From Erythrobacter crassostreae (GTDB lineage Bacteria > Pseudomonadota > Alphaproteobacteria > Sphingomonadales > Sphingomonadaceae), in the NCBI RefSeq assembly GCF_019204045.1, contig NZ_JAGSPC010000001.1, forward strand, positions 1,674,001 through 1,738,000: a DNA stretch of 64,000 nt, read 5' to 3'. The number at the start of each line of letters is the position of its first letter. Within the stretch, counting starts at the first letter, position 1. A program made the translations under genes and the position numbers. A model generated the notes under the pieces. The model ran no database searches. It was not told the DNA's origin and saw only the letters and a list, made by a program, of their open reading frames with translations. Below, in pieces: positions 49,702-59,643 of the stretch.

Positions 49702-51381
49702 TTACCGCGTCAGCTTCTTATAAGCCAACCTAGTAGGCCGATCCGCTGCATCACCAAGACGGCGGCGCTTGTCTTCCTCGTAGGCTTCAAAGTTACCCTC
49801 GAACCATTCGACATGGCTGTTGCCTTCAAACGCCAGAATATGCGTTGCGAGGCGGTCTAGGAAGAAGCGGTCGTGCGAGATGACCACGGCGCAGCCTGCG
49901 AAGTTTTCGATGGCTTCTTCCAGCGCGCCGAGTGTTTCCACGTCGAGATCGTTGGTTGGCTCATCGAGCAGCAGCACGTTGCCGCCTTGCTTCAGCATTT
50001 TGGCCATGTGAACACGGTTGCGCTCACCGCCGGACAGTTTGCCGACGACTTTCTGTTGATCGCCGCCTTTAAAGTTGAATGCGCCGACATAGGCGCGGGT
50101 CGATGTGTCGTGGCCGTTGACCTGCATGTAATCGAGCCCGTCAGAGATTTCCTCCCAGACATTGTTGCTCGGCGTAAGGTCATCGCGGCTTTGATCGACA
50201 TAGCCCAGATGCACGGTGTCACCGATTTCGATTGACCCGCTATCCGGTGTCTCTTGTCCGGTGATCATGCGGAAAAGGGTCGATTTACCCGCGCCGTTCG
50301 GACCGATCACGCCGACAATACCGCCGGGGGGCAACATGAAGGAGAGGTCTTCGAAGAGCAGCTTGTCGCCATACGCTTTCGAGATGCCTTTGGCCTCGAT
50401 CACCTTGCCGCCGAGGCGCTCTGGCACTTGAATAACGATCTGCGCTTTGCCCGGCTTACGGTCGCCTTGCGCGTCCTGAAGCTGTTCAAATTTGCGTACG
50501 CGGGCCTTTGACTTGGTCTGGCGTGCGGCTGGCGTTTGCTTGATCCATTCCAGCTCGCGCGACAGGGCTTTCTGACGGCCGGATTCCTCGCGGCTTTCCT
50601 GCGAAAGACGCTTGGCTTTCTTCTCCAGATAGGTCGAGTAGTTGCCTTCATAAGGGTAGTAGGAGCCGCGATCGAGCTCGAGGATCCATTCCACCACATT
50701 GTCGAGGAAGTAGCGGTCGTGCGTAATCATCAGCACGGCGCCCGCATATTCTTTGAGGTGGTTTTCCAGCCATTCGACCGATTCTGCGTCCAAGTGGTTG
50801 GTCGGCTCGTCCAGCAGCAAGATGCCCGGTTTTTGGATCAGCAGTCGGGTAAGGGCCACACGGCGTTTCTCACCGCCGGAAAGGTTGGTGACAGGCGCAT
50901 CGGATGGTGGGCAGCGCAGCGCCTCCATTGCAATCTCAAGCTGGTTGTCGAGCGTCCACCCGTCAACCGCGTCGATTTTCTCCTGAAGCACGCCCATTTC
51001 TTCCATAAGCGCGTCAAAATCCGTGTCATCACCCGGATCGCCCATTTCGGCGGAGATTGCGTTGAAGCGTTCGACCATGACAGCGGTCTCACCGGCGCCT
51101 TCGCGCACGTTTTCCAGCACCGTCTTGCTTTCATCAAGCTGCGGTTCCTGCGGCAGATAGCCCACAGTGATGTTTTCACCCGCCCATGCTTCGCCGGTGA
51201 TGTCGGTGTCGATGCCCGCCATGATCTTGATCAGGGTCGATTTGCCCGCGCCGTTGGGGCCAACGATGCCGATCTTCGCGCCTTGGTAAAATTGAAGATT
51301 GATGTTCGAGAGCACCGGTTTTGGGGCACCGGGGAAAGTCTTGGTCATGTTCTTCATGACATAGGCGTATTGCGCGGCCAT
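49702..51381 (-). CDS. ettA: Energy-dependent translational throttle protein EttA
   Basis: A 559-residue ABC-F protein with two ATPase domains. It binds the ribosomal E-site and controls entry into translation according to ATP/ADP. Walker A motifs GPNGAGKST occur in both halves, with signatures LSGGEKRRVALTRLL and LSGGERNRVHMAKML and Walker B LLLDEPTNHLD and LLLDEPTNDLD. The length matches E. coli EttA (555). It is upstream of, and only three bases from, the M28 peptidase. Confidence 0.95.
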   Translation of the reverse strand: MAAQYAYVMKNMTKTFPGAPKPVLSNINLQFYQGAKIGIVGPNGAGKSTLIKIMAGIDTDITGEAWAGENITVGYLPQEPQLDESKTVLENVREGAGETAVMVERFNAISAEMGDPGDDTDFDALMEEMGVLQEKIDAVDGWTLDNQLEIAMEALRCPPSDAPVTNLSGGEKRRVALTRLLIQKPGILLLDEPTNHLDAESVEWLENHLKEYAGAVLMITHDRYFLDNVVEWILELDRGSYYPYEGNYSTYLEKKAKRLSQESREESGRQKALSRELEWIKQTPAARQTKSKARVRKFEQLQDAQGDRKPGKAQIVIQVPERLGGKVIEAKGISKAYGDKLLFEDLSFMLPPGGIVGVIGPNGAGKSTLFRMITGQETPDSGSIEIGDTVHLGYVDQSRDDLTPSNNVWEEISDGLDYMQVNGHDTSTRAYVGAFNFKGGDQQKVVGKLSGGERNRVHMAKMLKQGGNVLLLDEPTNDLDVETLGALEEAIENFAGCAVVISHDRFFLDRLATHILAFEGNSHVEWFEGNFEAYEEDKRRRLGDAADRPTRLAYKKLTR

Positions 51382-51581
51382 CGGGCGGGTCCTTTGTGCG
51401 GATATTTTCTGAATGGATACTTGGGGCGGGAGATAGGGATATGAGCGCTTCGGGGCAAGCCGAGTCCGCTCTCACAAGCCATCTGGAAAGAGACTTGAAA
51501 GTTTTGCAATACTAGGGCTTCGCCTAAAGACGGCGTTAACCTTATTGCCCTAACCCGATCTCAAGGGAGCCCAACGGGTCA

Positions 51582-52799
51582 ATGCAAACGCAAATTCTGG
51601 GATTGTTAACGCCTCTAATGGCGCTGCTTTTCGCGGCGACATTTGCGGTGTTCTGGAAACTTGGCAAGATGAAGCGCCATGTTCTGGGGTTTGCGCTTGG
51701 CTATGTCGCGTTCGCAATCGGATTTCTGGTAACGCATTTCCTGCCAGGCGACGCATTTTATACCTTCCATACAACGCAGCTGTTTTACACAATCGGCGTG
51801 ACGTTCTTTTTGGGGTCAGTTTGCGAACGTGTGGGGCAGCGTTTGCACTTCCCCACCATCGCGACGATCTACGGGATCAGCGCCTTGGTGATGGCGCTCG
51901 CGCTCAATTCTACCGATAATGCGAGCACGGCGCTGGTCCTCGTTAATATCGGTTATGGCGCGATGTACATTGTCGGCCTGACAACGCTGATGAACGCGCA
52001 GCGTCGCCATATCAGCGACTATGCGATTATCTTCTTGATTGCGTTTTCGGCCACAGACTTCTTCATCCGCCCATCGCTAACGGTGATGTTTGAAACGACT
52101 ATTCCGGCGGGAGAGTATCAGCAGTCGATCTATTATTCGCTGATCGGATTGGTGCTTGGCGTCAAATCGATTGTTGGGGCGATGATTTTGATCGGTGCAA
52201 CTATCTTCGAACTAATCTCTGCTTTGCGCGAAGACAGCAAGCTGGATCCGCTCACCAGTCTGCACAACCGTGCCTCATTCGAGCAATCCATGCTTACCAT
52301 GCTGCCCCGTGCGCAGTCAGAGCGGCGCCCGGTGAGCCTTGTCGTGGCGGACATTGATCACTTCAAGCAGGTGAACGATATCTGGGGCCACCAAGCAGGC
52401 GATCAGGCTATTTCCGGCTTTGGGGAGCTGATCGGAAAGATGATCCGTGGCTGCGATACTGGGGGCCGCATTGGTGGTGAAGAATTCTGCATCGCGGTCT
52501 GGAACTGCGAAAACTTGCCTGCGGAGAGGCTCGCCGAACGCATCAGGCAATCTTTCGCGCAAATGGAACACACTGGTCTCAATGACGATATCCGTCTGAC
52601 GGCAAGCTTTGGCGTTGCAACCGCGCGCGAAGGTGAGACATATGAAGGTCTGTTCGCGCGTGCCGATGAAGCTCTCTATCAGGCCAAAACCGGCGGACGG
52701 AACCGTGTCGAGAACGCGGAGATTCAGCGTAAGGCCGACGTTGAAACTGCTGCCACTCCCGAAGTGGTTGAAATGAAACGCGCCGCATCGGATCGCTAG
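51582..52799 (+). CDS. Diguanylate cyclase with membrane sensor, I-site present
   Basis: A 405-residue paralogue of the cyclase at 47397-48608. Seven or so membrane segments precede the GGDEF domain (about 230-390), with IDHFKQVNDIWGHQAGDQAI and GRIGGEEFCIAVW. The I-site RGCD precedes GGEEF by five residues, so product inhibition is predicted. It is in a 200-base divergent gap from ettA and followed within 70 bases by the second M28 peptidase. No signal-domain name can be given to the membrane part. Confidence 0.9.
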   Translation: MQTQILGLLTPLMALLFAATFAVFWKLGKMKRHVLGFALGYVAFAIGFLVTHFLPGDAFYTFHTTQLFYTIGVTFFLGSVCERVGQRLHFPTIATIYGISALVMALALNSTDNASTALVLVNIGYGAMYIVGLTTLMNAQRRHISDYAIIFLIAFSATDFFIRPSLTVMFETTIPAGEYQQSIYYSLIGLVLGVKSIVGAMILIGATIFELISALREDSKLDPLTSLHNRASFEQSMLTMLPRAQSERRPVSLVVADIDHFKQVNDIWGHQAGDQAISGFGELIGKMIRGCDTGGRIGGEEFCIAVWNCENLPAERLAERIRQSFAQMEHTGLNDDIRLTASFGVATAREGETYEGLFARADEALYQAKTGGRNRVENAEIQRKADVETAATPEVVEMKRAASDR

Positions 52800-52868
52800 T
52801 CCTTAAAGGCAAGCCTTCTGGACACGCCTTCTGGACACTGGGCAACCGCGGCATTAGCGGTTGTGCTT

Positions 52869-54284
52869 ATGAAAAAGACCCTGATCGCGCTTGGCGCCCT
52901 TTCGCTTTCCATCACACCAACATTGGCTCAATCCAATGTTCCAATCAGTCTCGGAGCTGCCGCTGACGCGGCTTTGGAGGGCGATGAGATCGCATGGAAT
53001 TTTGTTGAAGGGATCACGACCGAAGTTGGTCCGCGGCAAGCTGGAACCGAGGCCGAAGCGAGGGCACGCGATTGGGCGATGGACTGGCTCGACGCGAACG
53101 GATTTGCGAACGTGGCCAATGAATCGTTCGAAATGGACACCTGGGTTCCCGGCGATGTTCACCGTGCAAGCGTAGTTGCTCCATACGTCCAAAATCTTGT
53201 CGTCCAGCCCCTCGGCAACAGCGCCGCTACCCCAGAAGGCGGGTTGGAAGCTGAGATAGTGTTTTTTCCGACGCTGGATGATTTGATTGCCGCTCCCGAC
53301 GGCAGCCTTGCAGGGAAAATCGTTTATATCAGCCATGAAATGCGCCCGTCGATGGATGGTTCGCACTATGGCTATTATGGCGGCGCACGGTTCAGGGGAC
53401 CGGGAATAGCGGCGTCGAAAGGTGCTGCGGCGATTGTAATTAAATCCATCGGCACTGATGAGCACCGCAACCCGCATACTGGCACCACGCGATTTCCCGA
53501 TGGCGTTGCCGCCATTCCGGCAGCGGCAATGAGCGTTCCCGATGCTCAAAACCTCGAACGCATGTTCGAACGCGCGGGCGATACGCCAATGACGTTGAAC
53601 CTAGAACTCAATCCGCGCCGGCTGGGCATGACGCTGAGCGGTAATGTTGTTGGAGAGATCGTCGGTAGCAATCCGGACCTCCCGCCTGTGCTGCTGGCTT
53701 GCCATATCGACAGCTGGTGGAATGCGCCCGGTGCGTTTGATGACGGGGCAGGCTGCGGCATCATCGCGGCGGCTGCCTTAAACGTGAGCAAGACGGGCCA
53801 ACCGCTGCGCACGGTGCGCGTGTTATTCGCCGGCGCGGAAGAAGTCGGGCTTTGGGGAAGCCGCGCATACAGCGCTGCGCATATTGATGAACCCATAGCT
53901 GTTGGTCTTGAAAGCGACTTTGGCGCGGACCGTATTTGGCGATTTGAAAGCAATTTCCGCGATACAAACCCCGATCTCCACATAAAAATTGCCAAATCTA
54001 TTGCGCGATACGGCGTCGCAAATTCGACGATCCGTGCAAGCGGCGGGGCGGACCTCAATATCTCGCGCGACCAGAAAGGCGCGATTATCGATTTGCAGCA
54101 GGATGGGTCGCGCTATTTTGACCTGCACCACACGCCCGACGATACGCTGGATAAAATCGATAAAAACCAGCTTCGTCAGAATGTTGCAGTGTGGACTCAG
54201 GTCGTCGGTATCCTTGCAAATGAGCCTCTGCCGATCCTTACAGGGGGCGTAAAACCAAGCGCTCCAGCGACGATGGAGCAATAG
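52869..54284 (+). CDS. M28 family metallopeptidase (secreted)
   Basis: A 471-residue secreted zinc aminopeptidase. The Sec signal is KKTLIALGALSLSITPTLAQ. Residues about 110-240 resemble a PA domain insert (LAGKIVYISHEM, GYYGGARFRGPGIAASKGAAAIVIKS). The zinc ligands are H in LLACHIDSW, D in FDDGAGCG, E in AGAEEVGLWGS, D in LESDFGAD and H in DLHHTPDDTLDK. It differs from the membrane-anchored M28 peptidase at 48697. The start is the ATG at 52869; a GTG two codons earlier is the alternative. Confidence 0.88.
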   Translation: MKKTLIALGALSLSITPTLAQSNVPISLGAAADAALEGDEIAWNFVEGITTEVGPRQAGTEAEARARDWAMDWLDANGFANVANESFEMDTWVPGDVHRASVVAPYVQNLVVQPLGNSAATPEGGLEAEIVFFPTLDDLIAAPDGSLAGKIVYISHEMRPSMDGSHYGYYGGARFRGPGIAASKGAAAIVIKSIGTDEHRNPHTGTTRFPDGVAAIPAAAMSVPDAQNLERMFERAGDTPMTLNLELNPRRLGMTLSGNVVGEIVGSNPDLPPVLLACHIDSWWNAPGAFDDGAGCGIIAAAALNVSKTGQPLRTVRVLFAGAEEVGLWGSRAYSAAHIDEPIAVGLESDFGADRIWRFESNFRDTNPDLHIKIAKSIARYGVANSTIRASGGADLNISRDQKGAIIDLQQDGSRYFDLHHTPDDTLDKIDKNQLRQNVAVWTQVVGILANEPLPILTGGVKPSAPATMEQ

Positions 54285-54463
54285 GCAATAAGTAAGCTGG
54301 CGTTCAGGCTTGGCCGCACAATGGGGCCCAACTGGGGGACTTTAACTGCGGCGATTGCCCCCTATTTAGGCGGGCAATTGATTGCATGAATAGCAACTGA
54401 CCCCCTTGCAGCCCCCCTGCTGCCGTCTCTAAAGCACACGCAGAAAGCAGATGGACGTAGCTT

Positions 54464-55756
54464 ATGACGCCGAACCATCCCGCAAACAGCCCGGCAACCG
54501 CATCCGGCACCGGCGCCGCTTTGCCTGAAAACATGTTGGTGTGTGATCTCACGCAAAGCTGGTCTGCCAGTGGCGGCGGAGGCATCTCCACTTACCTCAA
54601 GGAAAAGCGGAAGTATTTCCTTGAGCATTCCGAGCACCGTTTGCTGCAAATCGTGCCAGGTGCAGAAGACAAGATCACTGTTGAAGGCCGCACTATCTTT
54701 GCCGAGGTTGGCGCTCCGCAGGTTTGGGGAAGCCCGAATTATCGCTGGATCAATCGCAATGAAAAAGTGTTTGAGCTGCTGCGCGAATATCAGCCGAATA
54801 TTATCGAGAGCCAGTGCCCGTGGGTGCTTCCGTGGCTTGCTATCCGGCATCGCTGGCGCTTTCCCGATACCGCTCTGGTAGCGGGATACCGCACCGACTT
54901 TCCCAATTCGCAGATTTACCGCGTGATGAAGGTTCTGTCGGGCCATTACCCTGCAACGTTCTTCAAAAAGCTTGGGTATTTCTATGCATGGTTGACCTAC
55001 AACCGCTTTGACCGCGTCTACGCGTTGAACCGCGAAGCCGAAGGCATGATCAATGGGGTCGGTCAGAAGAATACCGGCGTCCTCGGCCTCGGCGTCAACG
55101 TCGACCAGTTCTCGACCGAGCACCGCGATCCGAACTATCGCACGAAAGTAGGTTTGCCAGAAGGCAAAGGCCCGCTGCTGATTTATGCTGGCCGTCTCGA
55201 TAACGAGAAACGCGCCTACACGCTCGTAGACATGTTCAAGAACCTCCCGCCGGAATTGGGCGCGGGTATGGTGCTGCTGGGCGAGGGCAAACTGCGCGAA
55301 AGCTTGATCGAGCAGTCGCAAGGTCTGCCAATCGCATTTCCAGGCTACGTGACCAACCGCAAGGATCTCGCCACCGCGCTGGCTTCATGCGACATCTATG
55401 TCAGTGGTATGGCTGACGAGACATTCGGAATTTCCGTGCTTGAAGCGCAGGCATCCGGACTGCCGGTTGTCGGCGTGGCCAGTGGAGCAATGCCAGAGCG
55501 CGTCCCCGATGGCACCGGCGCGCTCGGCCCCGTCGACGATTACATTTCCATGGCAAACAATGTCGTGAAAGTATGGCGGGGCGACTACACCGGTATGCGC
55601 GATCGTTCGCTGAAGCTCGCGAATTCGCATAACCGTTGGAAGCAGACATTCGAGCAACTGATCAATGTTGAGTATGCCGAGGCATTGAAAGCGCGTGATG
55701 CACGCCGCGACGGTGCCTTTGCCGAACCATTGAAGCGGGCGTTGAGTTTTTCGTGA
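54464..55756 (+). CDS. Glycosyltransferase, GT4 family
   Basis: A 430-residue GT-B transferase. The N-terminal domain starts with CDLTQSWSASGGGGISTYLKEK, the GGGG loop for donor or acceptor. The C-terminal domain has LIYAGRLDNEKR, LLGEGKLRESLIEQ and the E-x7-E motif in MADETFGISVLEAQASGLPVVG. It overlaps the next flippase-like gene by four bases (GTGA), which strongly suggests a shared pathway building or exporting a glycolipid. The linkage formed is unknown. The ribosome site is weak. Confidence 0.88.
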   Translation: MTPNHPANSPATASGTGAALPENMLVCDLTQSWSASGGGGISTYLKEKRKYFLEHSEHRLLQIVPGAEDKITVEGRTIFAEVGAPQVWGSPNYRWINRNEKVFELLREYQPNIIESQCPWVLPWLAIRHRWRFPDTALVAGYRTDFPNSQIYRVMKVLSGHYPATFFKKLGYFYAWLTYNRFDRVYALNREAEGMINGVGQKNTGVLGLGVNVDQFSTEHRDPNYRTKVGLPEGKGPLLIYAGRLDNEKRAYTLVDMFKNLPPELGAGMVLLGEGKLRESLIEQSQGLPIAFPGYVTNRKDLATALASCDIYVSGMADETFGISVLEAQASGLPVVGVASGAMPERVPDGTGALGPVDDYISMANNVVKVWRGDYTGMRDRSLKLANSHNRWKQTFEQLINVEYAEALKARDARRDGAFAEPLKRALSFS

Positions 55757-56889
55757 GCGATCCGGCCCAACCCCATACTCCGATCGAGGGCGAGAATCCT
55801 GCGATCAAGCATTGGCGCAATATGCCGCGCAGGACGCTGACGATTGCGTTGTCTATCCTGCCTTTGGTCGCGCTCGTCAATGTCGCAGTGCTGGTCTATT
55901 CGCTTGGCGGTATCGACCTTAGCGAGAAGTTGGTTGCTCCTGGCCTCTTAGGTTTGGCTGCTCTGCTGGTCTTTATACCGATGATCGCCAATTCGATTAG
56001 GCTGGGGCTCTGGGCGCGCTTCTTGGGTCTCGAATTCGGCTTTCTCAAAGCCTTGAAAGTCATGACCGGCACGATGGTGACCAATTCTGTCACTCCGTCA
56101 TCAACAGGCGCAATGCCGATCAAACTGTTGTTCCTGATGGGCGAAGGTGTGGATTCCCGCCGTTCAGTCACTTTGATTTCGTTTCAGGCTGCCGAAGACA
56201 CGTTCGTGACGCTGACCACTGTTGGCCTGTGTCTTGGTATCACCGGATACGCCATGTTTGGATTTTTGGGTTCCGATCCTGAGATTCTCACCCGGTTGAA
56301 CGGCACGATAGAGACCGCTGCTTGGATTGCTTCAGGAACCGTGCTCGCGATTGCCGCGCTCATCACGATGATTGCAGTTGGCGCGTTCGGCGCGAGGGTG
56401 CGCGATTGGTCGGCACGCTTAATGCGCCGTGTTAAGTGGCACATTGTCCAGATTGCGCGGGATTGGGCAAACGTATTCCGCCAGGGCAAAGGCCTCGCGC
56501 TGATCAATCTGGGTTTTACTGCGCTTCAATGGGTGGTGCGTTTCTCGATTGCGGGATTGGTGCTCGCAGCATTTGACGTGGAATGGCAACCCGCCTTGTT
56601 CTGGCTGCTACAATGGCTCGTTCAAACGATCAGCTCGATCGTGCCAACACCGGGCGGCGCGGGCGGGGCTGAGGCTGCGTTTTTGCTGCTGTTTGCGCCT
56701 TTTGTGGCCATCGGTGTCCTCGTGCCAGCGATGAGCACTTGGCGGCTGTTGCATTTCTACCTGCCGCTGGTGGGCGCTGCGCTTACGTTCTTCCTGTTGC
56801 ACCGGAGGGACCGCGCAAAGGCAAAAGCGGCCGAGCGCGAGGAACTGCACGACAAACAGGATATGGCAATGGCGCAGCCCGCCGAATAA
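55753..56889 (+). CDS. Lysylphosphatidylglycerol synthase-like flippase (UPF0104)
   Basis: A 378-residue integral-membrane protein of the MprF/AglD flippase-domain group, with about eight hydrophobic segments. The family motif PTPGGAGGAEAAF is near residue 300, and VTPSSTGAMPIKLLFL near 120 is the other conserved block. Such proteins flip or help handle lipid-linked sugars or aminoacyl-lipids; no aminoacyl-transferase domain is attached here. It starts at GTG, coupled to the glycosyltransferase by GTGA. A role in translocating that enzyme's lipid product is a reasonable inference. Confidence 0.82.
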   Translation: MSDPAQPHTPIEGENPAIKHWRNMPRRTLTIALSILPLVALVNVAVLVYSLGGIDLSEKLVAPGLLGLAALLVFIPMIANSIRLGLWARFLGLEFGFLKALKVMTGTMVTNSVTPSSTGAMPIKLLFLMGEGVDSRRSVTLISFQAAEDTFVTLTTVGLCLGITGYAMFGFLGSDPEILTRLNGTIETAAWIASGTVLAIAALITMIAVGAFGARVRDWSARLMRRVKWHIVQIARDWANVFRQGKGLALINLGFTALQWVVRFSIAGLVLAAFDVEWQPALFWLLQWLVQTISSIVPTPGGAGGAEAAFLLLFAPFVAIGVLVPAMSTWRLLHFYLPLVGAALTFFLLHRRDRAKAKAAEREELHDKQDMAMAQPAE

Positions 56890-56892
56890 TCG

Positions 56893-58077
56893 CTACGCTC
56901 GCGTGATGCCTTTCAAAGGCGCTTCTTTTGCATCCTGATAGAGGCGTGACATCGTCTCTCTCGGCCCAAATCCAAGGTGTTCCGAAACCGATCCGGCAAA
57001 GACACTTTGCAGCGATGTGGTCGGGCGAAGATCGCGATTCTCGAACAATTGGTTGTCCGCTAGGCCGGGCCAATCAGCGATCACGCGTTTGCCGCGAACA
57101 CCGCCGCCCAGTACGATTGCCGCGCTGCCTGTCCCGTGATCTGTCCCGTTGGTGCCGTTGATTCGCACTGTGCGTCCAAATTCGGTCGCCACCAGAACCA
57201 TCGTATTGCTCCACTCTGATCCCATTGCCGATCGATAGGCACCAATTAGGGCATCCAGCTGCCCTGCTTGCCGCCGAAACACCCCGATCTGATTCACGTG
57301 GCTGTCCCAGCCGTTCAGCTCTACCATTCCGATTTGGGCGCCATCTTCACTGCGCATCAGAGACGCGGCAAGCTCCCCCGTTTTCTGGTAGTCGCGCAGG
57401 TTCCTCATTTCAGTGTCGCCCGCCATTTCCCGCGTTTCGAGAGCTTGCGACAACAGATTTCCAAGTTGGGGGTCGTTTTCATAGAGCTTTCCGACACGGT
57501 CCATAAAATCTGCACTTGCGCTGCGGCCACGCGTTGGCGCGTAGTTGGAAGCGGGCGCGTCACCTCTAAGAGCAAGCGGCATTGTCAGCGCCACAGCCAA
57601 AGCTTTCGGCTGTCTGCCCGCTTTAGCTGCGATCAGCGAAGCGAGCCTGTTGAGCCAACCATCGCGCCGGGAAAACGGACTGGAGCCACCAGTTTCCAGC
57701 ACATTTTGTCCGTCAAAATGCGATCGCTCGCGGTAAGCGGTTGCCGCAGCGTGGACGAACAAAGCCTCTCCTTCCGAATAAGCCTGCCCGATATTTTCAA
57801 GAGTTGGATGGATAGCAAAGAAGCTGTCTGCTTTGCGCGCGTTTTCATACTCGCGCAGTGATCGTCTGCGGAGCCGCGCAAAGTCGGGATCACCGACTGG
57901 CGCGAGCATCGACAGCCCGTCTGCAGCACCGCGCAGTATGACGAACAGCAGCTTTTTCGAACCGGTTTCCTGTCCAAAGGCAAGGCGCGGAGCGGACAAT
58001 CCGCCGGCTCCAATAACCAGCGAACCTGTCATCCCGCGAGAGAGGAGAGTGCGGCGGTCGATTACGTTCATCGTCAT
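56893..58077 (-). CDS. DUF1501 family Tat-exported protein
   Basis: A 394-residue DUF1501 protein related in fold to sulfatase/phosphatase-like enzymes. The N-terminus has a Tat signal, RRTLLSRG, then a hydrophobic stretch and AFG. FVILRGAADGLSM and GWDSHVNQIGVFRRQAGQLDAL are family blocks, and VVATEFGRTVRINGTNGTDHGTGSAAIVLGGGV is the conserved C-terminal one. Its ATG is preceded by GGAG within the end of the DUF1800 gene. DUF1800 and DUF1501 proteins occur together widely, but their reaction is unknown. Confidence 0.88.
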   Translation of the reverse strand: MTMNVIDRRTLLSRGMTGSLVIGAGGLSAPRLAFGQETGSKKLLFVILRGAADGLSMLAPVGDPDFARLRRRSLREYENARKADSFFAIHPTLENIGQAYSEGEALFVHAAATAYRERSHFDGQNVLETGGSSPFSRRDGWLNRLASLIAAKAGRQPKALAVALTMPLALRGDAPASNYAPTRGRSASADFMDRVGKLYENDPQLGNLLSQALETREMAGDTEMRNLRDYQKTGELAASLMRSEDGAQIGMVELNGWDSHVNQIGVFRRQAGQLDALIGAYRSAMGSEWSNTMVLVATEFGRTVRINGTNGTDHGTGSAAIVLGGGVRGKRVIADWPGLADNQLFENRDLRPTTSLQSVFAGSVSEHLGFGPRETMSRLYQDAKEAPLKGITRA

Positions 58078-58080
58078 TAC

Positions 58081-59514
58081 CTATCTCCGCATCATTTCAG
58101 GCGCTGCGAGCATCAATCCAAGCGCCTGACGATCGCTTTCCGCGCGGCTTAGCCATAGTCGCGTGTTCTCGCTGAGAGTGCCAGGAAAGGCCGCCTTAGC
58201 GCGGTCCAGAATATTGGCGGCAAACGGCGCACGCCGGGTGATACGTTCTGCCAGTTCAACGCGGCGGATCAACGCATCGGGACCGGCCCAATTCCCTTCG
58301 AAATCATCGAAGCCAGCGGGCGACGGCGCATTCCAGCTTTGTTCACCCAAAGCGACGAGCATCGAATAAATCTGGCGCTCGTTGAATTGGTCGCCGCCTG
58401 CGAAGCGCAAAGAAGCGACCAGCCATTCGAACGGCCGCTGGAATTTTACGGGCCCTTCTCTCCAACATTCGGGTGCCTCGATCAGGGTACGGGTCAGGCT
58501 TTCCAGGTCACCGCCTGTACGCAGAAAGTTACGTTCAAGACGTCGAACTAGGCTTTCCGGAGGAACGTCGCCAGCGAAATGGCGCGCAAGTTTGGTCGAT
58601 ACGAACCGGGCGGTCGAAGGATGCGTTGCAAGATCATCGAGCACGGCCAACGCTTGTTCGCTGCCTTGTTGACGATATGTCTTGCCCATAATTGTCCGGG
58701 CACCGGGTTCATGAAAGGCATCGATAAAGATCGTGCCGCGTGCGCCCTCCGGAGCGAAGCGGCTGGTCTGACGCAAGCCGCCGATGGTCCATCCCGTAAG
58801 CGCCCGAGCGAACTCGGTCACATCTTCCTGAGAATAGCCACCATTCACGCCGAGCGTGTGGAGCTCGAGAATTTCGCGCGCCAAATTTTCGTTCAGTCCG
58901 CGTCTGCCTGGACCGCGCTTTCGCGGCGAGTTCGGACCGATTGATCTGAACTGATCCAAGTAGAACAGCATAGCGGGGTGAAGCACTGCAGCTTTCATCA
59001 TGTCGCCGAATTTGCCGCGAACTTTCGGGCGAATTGCCCCAAACTCCAGATTGCCCACCTGATGATAGGTGCCGATCTTTCGTGCTGTGACGCTAAAGTG
59101 GTTCGACCAGAAATGGACCAGTCGCTCCATCATCGGCGTGTCGCTTGCGGCGGCCATATCAAACCGAAACCCCAGATCGCGGATCAACGCCTTGATCGGT
59201 TCCAGATAAGTCCCGCGAACCTCGGCTGGAAACTGAGGCAAGTATTCTTCAAGGCTTACCTTAACTCTGGTCCTGTCCATGCCCATGCTTTCAGCCCGGT
59301 CTTGAGCTATCGTCCGCGCACGGTTGCGCGCATGTATGACATCGACGAATTTCCCTGCCAGTTCGGTCGTGTCAGGACGCCCAGCTATTTGGACCGGTTT
59401 GGGCTCGAAATTGTCGATTTGTGACAGCAGGTATCGTTTTGCATCTCTCGGCGGTTCTTCGCCGAACTTCAGCCCGTAGCCGAACCTAGAAAGGGCAATA
59501 TGGGATGCGGTCAT
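58081..59514 (-). CDS. DUF1800 family protein
   Basis: A 477-residue DUF1800 protein, first gene of the pair with DUF1501. The family regions are HIALSRFGYGLKFGEEP at the start, LVHFWSNHFSV, FYLDQFRSIGPNSPRKRG, GLNENLAREILELHTLGV, FTEFARALTGWTI-like (VTEFARALTGWTIGG) and HEPGARTIMGKTY. No clear signal peptide is seen, unlike DUF1501, so export may depend on the partner or the protein may be cytoplasmic. Its biochemical role is not known. Its stop lies three bases before the DUF1501 start. Confidence 0.88.
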   Translation of the reverse strand: MTASHIALSRFGYGLKFGEEPPRDAKRYLLSQIDNFEPKPVQIAGRPDTTELAGKFVDVIHARNRARTIAQDRAESMGMDRTRVKVSLEEYLPQFPAEVRGTYLEPIKALIRDLGFRFDMAAASDTPMMERLVHFWSNHFSVTARKIGTYHQVGNLEFGAIRPKVRGKFGDMMKAAVLHPAMLFYLDQFRSIGPNSPRKRGPGRRGLNENLAREILELHTLGVNGGYSQEDVTEFARALTGWTIGGLRQTSRFAPEGARGTIFIDAFHEPGARTIMGKTYRQQGSEQALAVLDDLATHPSTARFVSTKLARHFAGDVPPESLVRRLERNFLRTGGDLESLTRTLIEAPECWREGPVKFQRPFEWLVASLRFAGGDQFNERQIYSMLVALGEQSWNAPSPAGFDDFEGNWAGPDALIRRVELAERITRRAPFAANILDRAKAAFPGTLSENTRLWLSRAESDRQALGLMLAAPEMMRR

Positions 59515-59643
59515 TGTGATTGCCTGCGCTTATCCTCTGCGGATGGATACCACATTGTGTGAACCGCCGGCGAATATGTGTCACGTCGTGGATTGTAGCG
59601 GTTAGTCGCAAGCCTATGCTGCTCGCGCGTTGGGTTCGCTCGA

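Noticed and set aside
54362..55321. 319-residue frame opposite the glycosyltransferase
   Set aside because: Shadow of the GT4 gene; no supporting motif.
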